From Micromonospora noduli (GTDB taxonomy: Bacteria > Actinomycetota > Actinomycetes > Mycobacteriales > Micromonosporaceae): a stretch of 64,000 nt of DNA. Of the stretch, positions 8,247 to 16,555 are shown one piece after another. Position numbers and translations under genes: made by a program. The notes under the pieces are model-generated. The model did no database searches, was not told where the DNA came from, and saw nothing but the letters and a program-made list of their open reading frames with translations. Each line of letters opens with the position of its first letter. The first letter of the stretch is position 1. Where the stretch lies: the NCBI RefSeq assembly GCF_003264365.1, contig NZ_PYAK01000030.1, positions 1-64,000 of the forward strand. The letters run 5' to 3'.

Positions 8247-9599
8247 TCAGGCGATGGCGGACTTGCACGCCTCGATGAACTGGGTGGCGGCCTCGGCGGT
8301 GGTGGCCCGGCCGTACTGGGCGTTCTCGGCAGCCTTGATCAGCTCGGAACGCACCTTGCTGTGTCCCTTGATCGGCACCTGCGGTGACTTGCCGAACTTC
8401 TGGGTCAGCTCCGCCTCGACGGCGATGGACTGCTTCATGGCCGGGTCGGTGGTGTCGTCGCTGACCACGCGGCGCAGGTCCTGGTTGGACGGAAGACCGC
8501 GGTCGGTGCCGAGCAGCTTGACCGCCTCCTGGTCGTTGTTCAGGAAGTTGATCACGTCGACCGCGACGTCCTTGTTCTTGCTGCCCTTGAACACCGACCA
8601 GTACATCGAGGCCCGGGCCCACTGCGCGCTCGGGTCACCGGGGTAGGCGATGACCCCCAGCTCGTCCTTGGTGTTCTTCTTCAGGTCCGGCATCTGGTTG
8701 GCCCAGACCCAGGAGGTCGCCGACTTCCCGGTGACCACCAGCTGCTTGGTGATGTCGCTGGAGTTGCCCTCGTGGATGACGTCGGCGGTCGGGGTGGCCT
8801 TGCGGTCCCGGGCGCCCTTCCACAGGTCGAACCACTTGGTCACGTCCTCGGCGGTGAAGCCCAGCTCCTTGCCCTTGTAGAGGTCCTTGCCCTGTTGGCG
8901 CAGCCAGACCCAGAACGCCTTGTAGTCGGCGCTCGGGTCCTGGGTGCCGGGCACCTTGGTCTTGGCGGTTACCTGCTCGGCCCAGGCGATGTGCTCCTCC
9001 CACGACATTCCGGTGGTCGGCTCGGGAAGGTTGTGCTTGGTCAACAGCGTCTTGTTGTAGACCAGGCCCTGGGTGTTCTCCCCGGCGGCCAGACCGGCGA
9101 GCTTGCCGTCGACCACGCCGTACTGCCAGAGGCTCTCGGGGAACTTGGAGGTGTCCAGCTTTCCGGACTTCTGGTACGAGGTCAGGTCCAGCGTGGTGTT
9201 GCGGGCCGCGTACTCGGCCAGGTAGTTGTCGTCGATCTGGAACAGGTCCGGCGGGTTGCCGCCGGCGGTCAGGGTGGCCAGCTTGTCGAAGTAGCCCTGG
9301 TTGGCCTGCCAGGTCTTCTCGAACGTCACGTTCGGGTGCTTCTTGGTGTAGAGGGCCAGGGCGTCCTCGGTCAGCTTGGCCCGGGCGTCGCCGCCCCACC
9401 AGAAGATGGAGAGCTTGACCGGGGCGTTCGGGTCGGCCGCGCCGCCGCCGTCGTCGTCTCCGCAGGCGGCGGCGCCGAACATCAGCGGTGCGGCGACCGT
9501 CACGGCGAGCAGGCCACGCAGCAGGCGCCGCCGAGGCAGCGGGGTACGGTGGGCGCGCCCGACGGGCGCGTCAGTGGTGGGGGGCGTTGCGGGGTGCAT
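8247..9599 (-). CDS. Extracellular sugar-binding lipoprotein of an ABC importer
   Basis: This 450-residue protein has a twin-arginine/lysine-like N-region, a hydrophobic stretch and a lipobox (FGAAAC, Cys at about residue 46), then a GDDDGGG linker. This is the form of a lipid-anchored CUT1 solute-binding protein. The mature part contains LSIFWWGGDARA, PDLFQIDDNYLAEYA and the family-typical SMYWSVFKGSKNKDVAVDVI. It starts at an ATG with GAGGAG upstream and lies 19 bases after the LacI gene, so the importer is transcribed from the lacI promoter. The ligand is inferred from the neighbouring pectin and uronate genes. Confidence 0.9.
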   Translation of the reverse strand: MHPATPPTTDAPVGRAHRTPLPRRRLLRGLLAVTVAAPLMFGAAACGDDDGGGAADPNAPVKLSIFWWGGDARAKLTEDALALYTKKHPNVTFEKTWQANQGYFDKLATLTAGGNPPDLFQIDDNYLAEYAARNTTLDLTSYQKSGKLDTSKFPESLWQYGVVDGKLAGLAAGENTQGLVYNKTLLTKHNLPEPTTGMSWEEHIAWAEQVTAKTKVPGTQDPSADYKAFWVWLRQQGKDLYKGKELGFTAEDVTKWFDLWKGARDRKATPTADVIHEGNSSDITKQLVVTGKSATSWVWANQMPDLKKNTKDELGVIAYPGDPSAQWARASMYWSVFKGSKNKDVAVDVINFLNNDQEAVKLLGTDRGLPSNQDLRRVVSDDTTDPAMKQSIAVEAELTQKFGKSPQVPIKGHSKVRSELIKAAENAQYGRATTAEAATQFIEACKSAIA

Positions 9600-9618
9600 A
9601 TGCGCTCACTCCTCGGCA

Positions 9619-10749
9619 TTAGGAGGCGACGGCGTCACCGGTGGCCGCAGTCGGGATGCCCGGGCCCGCAGGGCAATGCGGGCCCGGGCCACGTGGTGCG
9701 GCCAGGGGACGTGCCGGTCGGGCGTACGGGCCCGGACCGGTCGAGTCGCGGATGACCAGGTCGGTCTGGAGCATTACCTGTGCGGTGGTACGACGGACGC
9801 CGAGCGCCGTGCCGGCACCGGACCCCCGCGCACCGCGCGGTGACTCGATGTCCTGTTGCAGCAGCATGTCGACGGCCGTCCGGCCGGCGGCCCCGGTGGG
9901 TGTGGCCACCGTCGTCAGTTTGGGGCGGGTCAGCCGGCTCAGGGTGATGTCGTCGACCCCGACGACGCTCACCTCCTGCGGCACCCGGACCCCGAGCGCG
10001 TCCAGCCCTTCGATCAGGCCGATCGCCATCAGGTCGTTGTAGGCGAGCACTGCCGACACGCCACTGCGTCGCACCTGCTCGGCGACGGCGGAGCCGCCGA
10101 CCTCGGTGGGCGCGTTGGGGCCGAGCATGGTCAGCTCCGCGCCACCGGCTCGGGCGGCCGCGCCGGCGGCACGGCGCATCTCCCGGTTGGTCCACGAGCT
10201 GCGCGGGCCACCGAGCAGCGCGATGCTGCGGTGCCCCAGGCCGACCAGGTGCTCGATCGCCGAACGGGCGCCCTGCCCGACGTCCATCAGCACGCAGGGC
10301 AGGCCGGTCACCTGACGGTTCACCACTACCAGTGGCACCTCGCGGCTGAGCTGCTCGATCAGGCTGTTGCTCATCCGAGGGCTGCACAGCAGCACCCCGT
10401 CCACCTGCTTGGCCAGCGCGTGGACCAGTTCTTCCTCGGCCGTCGGGTCCTCGTTGGTGTCGGCCACGAAGACGTGGTAGTCGCGGTGCCGCGCCTGACT
10501 CTCCGCCGCCTTGATCAGCGGCGGGAAGAACGGGTTCGCGATGTCCGCGATGATCAGCCCGATGTTGTGCGTCCGCCCGGTGATCAGGGCTCGGGCGGCG
10601 CGGTTCGGCCGATAGCCCAGATCCTCCGCGCAGGCCAGCACCCGGACCCGGGTCTCCGGGTTGACCAGGTGTGGAGCGGAGAACGTGCGGGACACGGTGG
10701 AGATGTGCACACCGGACGCCCGGGCGACGTCCCGGATGGTGACTGGCAC
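9619..10749 (-). CDS. LacI-family transcriptional regulator of the pectin/uronate locus
   Basis: This 376-residue repressor opens VPVTIRDVARASGVHISTVSRTF, the LacI helix-turn-helix and hinge, then a periplasmic-binding-protein-like effector domain (NIGLIIADIANPFFPPLIKAAE, AVLAYNDLMAIGLIEGL). I chose the GTG at 10749 because AAGGGG precedes it, the HTH follows directly as usual for the family, and the in-frame ATG at 10797 overlaps the -10 of the likely promoter. The C-terminal ~45 residues are proline/arginine/alanine-rich, an unusual tail. It probably represses both its own importer operon and the divergent catabolic operon through the operators at 10801 and 10952. Confidence 0.88.
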   Translation of the reverse strand: MPVTIRDVARASGVHISTVSRTFSAPHLVNPETRVRVLACAEDLGYRPNRAARALITGRTHNIGLIIADIANPFFPPLIKAAESQARHRDYHVFVADTNEDPTAEEELVHALAKQVDGVLLCSPRMSNSLIEQLSREVPLVVVNRQVTGLPCVLMDVGQGARSAIEHLVGLGHRSIALLGGPRSSWTNREMRRAAGAAARAGGAELTMLGPNAPTEVGGSAVAEQVRRSGVSAVLAYNDLMAIGLIEGLDALGVRVPQEVSVVGVDDITLSRLTRPKLTTVATPTGAAGRTAVDMLLQQDIESPRGARGSGAGTALGVRRTTAQVMLQTDLVIRDSTGPGPYARPARPLAAPRGPGPHCPAGPGIPTAATGDAVAS

Positions 10750-10795
10750 GGCGGCCCCTTCGTCCGATGTGGTGGCGGTCACGCAGGTGTCGCCC

Positions 10796-10824
10796 ATTAA
10801 TGCAAACGGTTGCGTCAGTGTCAA
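10796..10824 (-). promoter_or_regulatory. Promoter with LacI-type operator for the lacI-importer operon
   Basis: Read on the minus strand there is TTGACA (10824-10819), a 17-base spacer and ATTAAT (10801-10796). Inside the spacer lies GCAACCGTTTGC, a GCAA-N4-TTGC palindrome of the LacI-family operator type. A repressor bound there would block its own promoter, so autoregulation is likely. It also argues that the ATG at 10797 is not the translation start. Confidence 0.6.
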
Positions 10825-10918
10825 CGGTCAATGATTACGGCTTCGTTGCACCCACACTCCCCTTGGTCACCTGCAGCTCCTCAAACGCTGACAAATGACG
10901 CCGATCCCGCTGTCGTCG

Positions 10919-10965
10919 TTGACGCGAACGGATCGATCGTGATTACTTCATTGCAAACCTTTGCA
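10919..10965 (+). promoter_or_regulatory. Promoter with perfect LacI-type operator for the catabolic operon
   Basis: TTGACG (10919-10924) is followed after 17 bases by ATTACT (10942-10947), a weak -10. Just downstream lies the perfect palindrome TGCAAACCTTTGCA (10952-10965). It shares the TGCAAA half-site with the operator on the other side of the intergenic region, so both are probably bound by the adjacent LacI protein. It lies 20 bases before the first catabolic gene. Confidence 0.6.
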
Positions 10966-10985
10966 GCACCACGGGAGGCGACCGC

Positions 10986-12314
10986 ATGTCACCGAGAGCC
11001 GCCGGGCGAGTCCGGTACGCCGTCGTGGGCACCGGCGCGCGGGCCGAGATGTTCGTCCGGGCGCTGGTGCTCGACCACGCCGACACCACCGAACTGGTCG
11101 CCTTCGCCGACGTCAACCAGGCCCGGATGGACGCGCACAACCGCTGGCTGGGCGAGCTGGGTCACCGCGCGGTGCCCACGTACCCGGCCGGTGACTTCGC
11201 GGCCATGCTGGACAAGGAGCACGTCGACGTCGTCCTGGTCACCAGCGTGGACGTCACCCACGACGAGTACGTGGTGGCCGCGCTGCGCGCCGGCCGGGAG
11301 GTCGTCACCGAGAAACCGATGACGGTGGACGTGACCCGCTGCCGGCGGATCCTGGACACGGTCACCGAGACCGGTGGGCGGGTGACGGTCGCCTTCAACT
11401 ACCGCTACAACCCGCTGCACGAACAGGTTCGCCGGCTGCTCGCCGAGGGCGCGGTCGGCGAGATCGGCTCGGTGCACTTCGAGTGGCTGCTCGACGTCCG
11501 CCACGGTGCCGACTACTTCCGCCGCTGGCACCGCGACAAGGCGACCTCGGGCGGGCTGATGGTGCACAAGGCCAGCCACCACTTCGACCTGGTCAACTGG
11601 TGGCTGGCCGCCACGCCCGTCGAGGTGTACGCGGCCGGCCGACTCTTCTTCTACGGGCAGGACGGTCGCCGACACGGCTACGCCCGCGACTACGACCGGG
11701 CGCACGGCTCCCCCGCCGCCGCCGACGACCCGTTCGCGCTGCGGCTGGACGCGCATCCCCGGTTGCGCGAGCTGTACCTCGACGCCGAGGCCGAGGACGG
11801 CTACCAGCGCGACCGCAACGTCTTCGCGCCCGGGGTGAGCATCGAGGACGACATGGCGGTGCTGGCCCGCTACTCCACCGGCGCCACCATGACCTACCAC
11901 CTCACCGCGTACGCGCCCTGGGAGGGCTACCGGGTGATGGTCAACGGCAGCCGGGGCCGACTGGAGCTGGACGTGGCCGAGAACGACTTCGTCGACCGGG
12001 GCACCGCCGGCGCGGTCAAGGGCGCCGCCCTGCACGGTGCCGAGGCGCCGGCCGAGGGCGGTGGTGCGACGCTAACCCTGCGCCCGTTCTGGGCCCCGCC
12101 CCGGCAGATCCCGGTGGAGGGTCGCAGTCGGCACGGGCACGGCGGCGCGGACGCCCGGATGACCGGGGTCCTCCTCGGCGGTCAACCCGACCCGTTGGGC
12201 CGCGCCGCGACCGCAGACGACGGCGCGTTGGCACTGCTCACCGGTCTGGCCGCCAACCGGTCCTTCGAGACCGGCCAACCCGTTCGCGTCGCCGACCTGC
12301 TCACCCCCCGCTGA
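10986..12314 (+). CDS. Gfo/Idh/MocA-family oxidoreductase
   Basis: This 442-residue NAD(P)-dependent sugar oxidoreductase has an N-terminal Rossmann fold (YAVVGTGARAEMFVRAL, residues 10-26), the EKPMTVD motif near residue 113 with the usual lysine, and a C-terminal substrate domain (KASHHFDLVNWWLAATPVEVYA). Its length is typical of the larger subfamily acting on oligosaccharides or uronic-acid derivatives. It begins at an ATG with GGGAGG upstream and is first in a five-gene catabolic operon under the LacI-type operator. The exact substrate cannot be read from the sequence. Confidence 0.85.
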   Translation: MSPRAAGRVRYAVVGTGARAEMFVRALVLDHADTTELVAFADVNQARMDAHNRWLGELGHRAVPTYPAGDFAAMLDKEHVDVVLVTSVDVTHDEYVVAALRAGREVVTEKPMTVDVTRCRRILDTVTETGGRVTVAFNYRYNPLHEQVRRLLAEGAVGEIGSVHFEWLLDVRHGADYFRRWHRDKATSGGLMVHKASHHFDLVNWWLAATPVEVYAAGRLFFYGQDGRRHGYARDYDRAHGSPAAADDPFALRLDAHPRLRELYLDAEAEDGYQRDRNVFAPGVSIEDDMAVLARYSTGATMTYHLTAYAPWEGYRVMVNGSRGRLELDVAENDFVDRGTAGAVKGAALHGAEAPAEGGGATLTLRPFWAPPRQIPVEGRSRHGHGGADARMTGVLLGGQPDPLGRAATADDGALALLTGLAANRSFETGQPVRVADLLTPR

Positions 12315-12339
12315 CACAGGAGACGAGGAGTCCCACTCC

Positions 12340-13773
12340 GTGCCCACGTTCGACCACACCGACCTGCTCCTGCCGCCCGAGCCGGGCCAGCGCGCGCTGG
12401 CCCGGGAGCTGTACGCCCTGGCGGCGGAGCAGCCCATCATCTCGCCGCACGGGCACGTCGACCCCGCCCTGCTGGCCGAGGACCGACCCTTCCCGGACCC
12501 GGCGCAGCTGCTCATCGTGCCCGACCACTACCTGACCCGGATGCTGCTCAGCCAGGGTGTCCCCCCGTCCGACCTGGGTGTGCCCACCCGCGACGGCAGC
12601 CCGGTGGAGACCGACGGCCGGGTGATCTGGCGACGCTTCGCCGCGCACTGGCACCTGTTCCGGGGCACCCCGTCGCGACTCTGGCTGGAGCAGACCTTCC
12701 GCACCGTGTTCGGGGTGCACACCCCGCTCGGCCCGGCCACCGCCGACACCCTCTACGACGAGATCGCGGCCCGGCTCGCCGAGCCGGACTTCCGGCCCCG
12801 CGCGCTGTTCGAGCGGTTCAACATCGAGGTCCTCGCCACCACCGAGTCGCCGCTGGACGACCTCGCGCAGCACGCCAAGCTCGCCGCCGACGGGTGGGGC
12901 GGGCCGGGCGGCCGGGTGGTCACCACGTTCCGCCCGGACGACGTGGTGGACATGGAGTTCGAGGGTTGGTCGACCAACGTGGACCGTCTCGGCGACCGGG
13001 CCGGTGAGGACACCGGCACGTACGCCGGCTACCTGGCCGCGCTGCGGGCTCGACGCGCCGCGTTCATCGCCGCCGGCGCCACCTCCTCCGACCACGGCCA
13101 CCCCACGGCGCGCACGCTGGACCTGACCCCGGCCGAGGCCGAGCGGCTCTACGACCGGGGCCGGCGCGGCGAGGCCGACGCCGCCGACGCGGAGACGTTC
13201 CGGGCGCACATGCTCGTGGAGTTCGCCCGGATGTCGCTCGACGACGGCCTGGTCATGCAGCTGCACCCCGGCGCGGTGCGCAACCACAACCGGTGGCTGC
13301 ACGCCCGGCACGGCCGCGACGTCGGCGGTGACATCCCGCAGGCCACCGAGTACGTGCACGCGCTCGCGCCGCTGCTGGAGCGCTACGGCAACGACCCCCG
13401 GCTGCGCCTGGTGCTCTACACCCTCGACGAGGACACCTTCACCCGCGAGTTGGCACCCCTCGCGGGCGGGTACGCCGCGCTGCTGCTCGGCGCGCCCTGG
13501 TGGTTCCTGGACTCCCCGGAGGTGCTGCGCCGGTTCCGGGAGACGGTGACCGAGAGCGCCGGCTTCTACAACACCACCGGGTTCGTCGACGACACCCGGG
13601 CGTTCTGTTCCATCCCGGTACGCCACGACGTGGCCCGCCGGGTGGACGCCGGCTTCCTGGCCCGGCTCGTCGCCGAGCACCGGCTGCCGATGGACGAGGC
13701 CGCCGAGACCATCGTCGACCTGGCGTACCGGCTGCCCAAGCGGGTCTTCAACTTCGGAGGACACCAGCAATGA
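12340..13773 (+). CDS. uxaC: Uronate isomerase
   Basis: This 477-residue amidohydrolase-fold enzyme has the metal-binding HGHVDP motif near residue 35 and the family segments YLTRMLLSQGV, WHLFRGTPSRLWLE and NTTGFVDDTRAF. It interconverts D-glucuronate with D-fructuronate and D-galacturonate with D-tagaturonate in the cytoplasm. Length and motif order match UxaC. It starts at a GTG preceded by GAGACGAGGAG, 25 bases after the oxidoreductase gene, and ends in an ATGA overlap with the dehydratase gene. Next to a pectate lyase it would feed galacturonate from pectin into the Ashwell-type route. Confidence 0.93.
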   Translation: MPTFDHTDLLLPPEPGQRALARELYALAAEQPIISPHGHVDPALLAEDRPFPDPAQLLIVPDHYLTRMLLSQGVPPSDLGVPTRDGSPVETDGRVIWRRFAAHWHLFRGTPSRLWLEQTFRTVFGVHTPLGPATADTLYDEIAARLAEPDFRPRALFERFNIEVLATTESPLDDLAQHAKLAADGWGGPGGRVVTTFRPDDVVDMEFEGWSTNVDRLGDRAGEDTGTYAGYLAALRARRAAFIAAGATSSDHGHPTARTLDLTPAEAERLYDRGRRGEADAADAETFRAHMLVEFARMSLDDGLVMQLHPGAVRNHNRWLHARHGRDVGGDIPQATEYVHALAPLLERYGNDPRLRLVLYTLDEDTFTRELAPLAGGYAALLLGAPWWFLDSPEVLRRFRETVTESAGFYNTTGFVDDTRAFCSIPVRHDVARRVDAGFLARLVAEHRLPMDEAAETIVDLAYRLPKRVFNFGGHQQ

Positions 13774-15074
13774 CCGTCACCATCACCTCCGTCGAGGTGC
13801 ACGACGTGCGGTTCCCCACCGCCGCCCGGGGCGACGGCTCCGACGCGATCAACCGTGGCGACTACTCGGCGACGTACGTGGAGCTGGGCACCGACTCGGG
13901 CGCGACCGGCGCCGGGTTCACCTTCACCAACGGCCGGGGCAACGAGATCACCTGCGCGGCGGTGCGCGCCCTGGCCCACCACGTCCAGGGGCGCACCATC
14001 GAGGAGATCGCGGCCGAGCCGGTGGCGTTCTGGCGCTCGCTCAGCGCCGATGTGCAGCTGCGCTGGCTGGGCCCGGAAAAGGGCGTCATCCACATGGCGA
14101 CCGGCGCGCTGGTCAACGCGGTGTGGGACCTGCGGGCCACTCTGGCCGGCAAGCCGATGTGGCGCTTCCTCGCCGACCTGCCCACCGAGGATCTCGTGGC
14201 CAGCGTCGACTTCCGGCACATCACCGACGCGCTCACCCCGGACGAGGCGGCTGCCATCCTTGACAAGGGATTAATCGGAAAGGATGGCCGGCTCGCGGAA
14301 CTCAAGCAGAGTGGTTTCGCTTCGTACACCACCTCGGTCGGGTGGCTCGGCTACCCCGACGAGAAGGTGCGGGCGCTGACCCGGCAGGCGTACGCCGACG
14401 GCTGGCGGGCGATGAAGATGAAGGTCGGCGGCCCGCTCGCCGACGATCTGCGGCGGGCCCGGATCATCCGGGAGGAGATCGGCCCGGACGCGCTGTTGAT
14501 GATGGATGCCAACCAGGTCTGGGACGTCGACGAGGCGATCACCGCGATGGCGGCGCTGGCCGAGGTGAACCCGTACTGGATCGAGGAGCCCACCCACGCC
14601 GACGACATCCTCGGGCACGCCCGGATCGCCCGCGCGGTGACCGAGTTGACCGCCGGCCGCTGTCGGGTCGCCACCGGGGAGGTGGCCGCCAACCGAGTGA
14701 TCTTCAAACAGCTGCTCCAGGCCGAGGCGATCGGGGTGATGCAGGTCGACGCCTGCCGGGTCGGTGGCGTCAACGAGGTCCTGGCCGAGCTGCTGCTGGC
14801 GGCGAAGTTCGGCGTGCCGGTGTGCCCGCACGCCGGCGGCGTGGGCCTCTGCGAGTACGTCCAGCACCTGGCGATCTTCGACTACCTGCGGGTGGGCACC
14901 GGTCTGGACGGTCGGATGATCGAGTACGTCGACCATCTGCACGAACATTTCGTCGATCCGGTGCGGACCCGCGGTGGCCGCTACCTGCTGCCCGAACGGC
15001 CCGGTTACAGCGCCACCATGAAGCCCGCGTCGATCGCCGAGTTCCGCTTCCCGGACGGTCCGGCATGGCGGTGA
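13770..15074 (+). CDS. L-fuconate dehydratase-like enzyme (enolase superfamily)
   Basis: This 434-residue protein follows L-fuconate dehydratase/ENOSF1 closely: DGSDAINRGDYSA near the start, the QLRWLGPEKGVIH segment, YTTSVGWLGY, the catalytic-type KMKVGG and metal-ligand DANQVWDV region, WIEEPTHADDILGH, and the C-terminal CPHAGGVGLCEYVQH. Enolase-superfamily dehydratases abstract the proton next to a carboxylate and lose water to give 2-keto-3-deoxy acids. The ATG overlaps the uxaC stop (ATGA) with CGGAGG upstream. In this context it may act on fuconate or on the mannonate/altronate made by its neighbours. The subfamily is clear; the true substrate is not. Confidence 0.87.
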   Translation: MTVTITSVEVHDVRFPTAARGDGSDAINRGDYSATYVELGTDSGATGAGFTFTNGRGNEITCAAVRALAHHVQGRTIEEIAAEPVAFWRSLSADVQLRWLGPEKGVIHMATGALVNAVWDLRATLAGKPMWRFLADLPTEDLVASVDFRHITDALTPDEAAAILDKGLIGKDGRLAELKQSGFASYTTSVGWLGYPDEKVRALTRQAYADGWRAMKMKVGGPLADDLRRARIIREEIGPDALLMMDANQVWDVDEAITAMAALAEVNPYWIEEPTHADDILGHARIARAVTELTAGRCRVATGEVAANRVIFKQLLQAEAIGVMQVDACRVGGVNEVLAELLLAAKFGVPVCPHAGGVGLCEYVQHLAIFDYLRVGTGLDGRMIEYVDHLHEHFVDPVRTRGGRYLLPERPGYSATMKPASIAEFRFPDGPAWR

Positions 15075-16555
15075 CCGTCGGCTCCCGGCTCGGCCTGGGC
15101 ATGCTGCGCCGGCTGCCCGCCGAGGCCCGCCCGCTGATCCGGCCGGGCACCGTGCCGACCGGCGTCGTACACCTGGGGTTGGGCGCGTTCCACCGGGCCC
15201 ACCAGGCGGTCTTCACCGAGGCGGCGGTCGGCGCGGCCGGCGGTGACTGGGGCATCATGGCCGTTGCCCCGCGCAGCACCGCCGTGGTCGAGGCGATCGC
15301 CGCGCAGGACAACCTGTTCAGCGTCAGCGCCCTCTCCGCGGCCGGCAGCTCCACCCGGGTGGTGGGCGCCCTGAGCGGTGTCCGGCACGCGCCCAGCGAC
15401 CCGGACGCCGTGGTGGCGCTGCTCGCCGACCCGGCGGTCCGCGTGGTGACCCTGACCGTCACCGAGAAGGCGTACCAACTCGACCCGGTGACCGGCCGAC
15501 TGTCCCCGGACTCGGCGCTCGCCGCGGACCTGGCCGGCGGCGGACCGCCGACCACGGTGCCGGGCCTGCTGCTGCGCGGGCTGGCCGCCCGGGCCGCCGC
15601 GGACGCCGGGCCGGTGGCCCTGGTGAGCTGCGACAACCTGCCGGCCAACGGTCGACGACTGCGCGGCATGCTCGACCAGGCGGTCAGCCGGGCCGGTGCG
15701 GTGCCCACCGGGCTGGTCGAGTGGGTGGCTGGCAACGTCACCTGCCCCGGCACCATGGTGGACCGGATCGTGCCGGCCAGCACCCCGGAGACGATCGAGG
15801 CGGCCCGGCGGGCGCTCGGCGTGACCGACCTGGCCGCGGTGGCCGCCGAACCGTACGCGCAGTGGGTGATCGAGGACGATTTCCCCGGCGGTCGGCCCGG
15901 CTGGGAGTTCGCCGGGGCGGTGCTCACCGACGACGCCGGCCCGTGGGAGCGGTTGAAGCTGCGCGCCCTCAACGGGGTGCACTCCGCCATCGCGTACCTC
16001 GGAGCCTTGGCCGGTCGGGAGACGATCGCCGACGCGCTGGAGATCCCGCACCTGCGTGAGGTGCTGCGCCGGCTGATCGCCGAGGACGTGGCGGCCAGCT
16101 TCACCCCACCGGACGGGGTGCGGGTGGTCGACTACGGCGAGCAGGCCCTCGCCCGGTTCGGTAACCCGGCGATCCACCACCGCACCCTCCAGGTGGCGAT
16201 CGACGGCTCCCAGAAGCTGCCGCAGCGCGTCCTGCACACCATCGCCGACCTGCGCTCGACCGGGCGGTCCGCGCGCTGGGGCGCGCTGGTGGTGGCGTCC
16301 TGGTTGCGCTTCGCGCTGGGGTACGCCGACGACGGCCGGCCGTTGCCGCTCCAGGACCCGCTGGCCGGGCCGATCCGGGCCGCGCTGGACGCCGGGGCGC
16401 AGAGCCCGGCGGGCGCGGTCGACGCGGTCTTCGCGCTGCGCGACGTCATCCCGGTGGAGGTGGCCGAGGACGACGAGGTCCGCGCCGACGTGATCGCCTG
16501 GCTCACCGCGTTGGAGCGGCACGGCGTCGAGGCAACCCTGGCCGGTGCACGGTGA
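15065..16555 (+). CDS. Fructuronate/tagaturonate reductase-like, mannitol dehydrogenase family
   Basis: This 496-residue long-chain polyol dehydrogenase has the N-terminal NAD-binding VVHLGLGAFHRAHQAVF, then NVTCPGTMVDRIVPAS, and the catalytic LKLRALNGVHSAIAYLG segment carrying the usual Lys/Asn/His. Members reduce D-fructuronate to D-mannonate or tagaturonate to altronate, or oxidise mannitol; position after uxaC favours the uronate reaction. It starts at the ATG at 15065, overlapping the dehydratase gene by 10 bases. Much longer in-frame starts would overlap that gene fully and are rejected. Confidence 0.87.
   Translation: MAVTVGSRLGLGMLRRLPAEARPLIRPGTVPTGVVHLGLGAFHRAHQAVFTEAAVGAAGGDWGIMAVAPRSTAVVEAIAAQDNLFSVSALSAAGSSTRVVGALSGVRHAPSDPDAVVALLADPAVRVVTLTVTEKAYQLDPVTGRLSPDSALAADLAGGGPPTTVPGLLLRGLAARAAADAGPVALVSCDNLPANGRRLRGMLDQAVSRAGAVPTGLVEWVAGNVTCPGTMVDRIVPASTPETIEAARRALGVTDLAAVAAEPYAQWVIEDDFPGGRPGWEFAGAVLTDDAGPWERLKLRALNGVHSAIAYLGALAGRETIADALEIPHLREVLRRLIAEDVAASFTPPDGVRVVDYGEQALARFGNPAIHHRTLQVAIDGSQKLPQRVLHTIADLRSTGRSARWGALVVASWLRFALGYADDGRPLPLQDPLAGPIRAALDAGAQSPAGAVDAVFALRDVIPVEVAEDDEVRADVIAWLTALERHGVEATLAGAR

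Noticed and set aside
12301..13770. 489-residue minus-strand open frame opposite uxaC
   Set aside because: It covers uxaC exactly in antisense and its composition (Gly/Val/Arg/His runs) is shadow-like.
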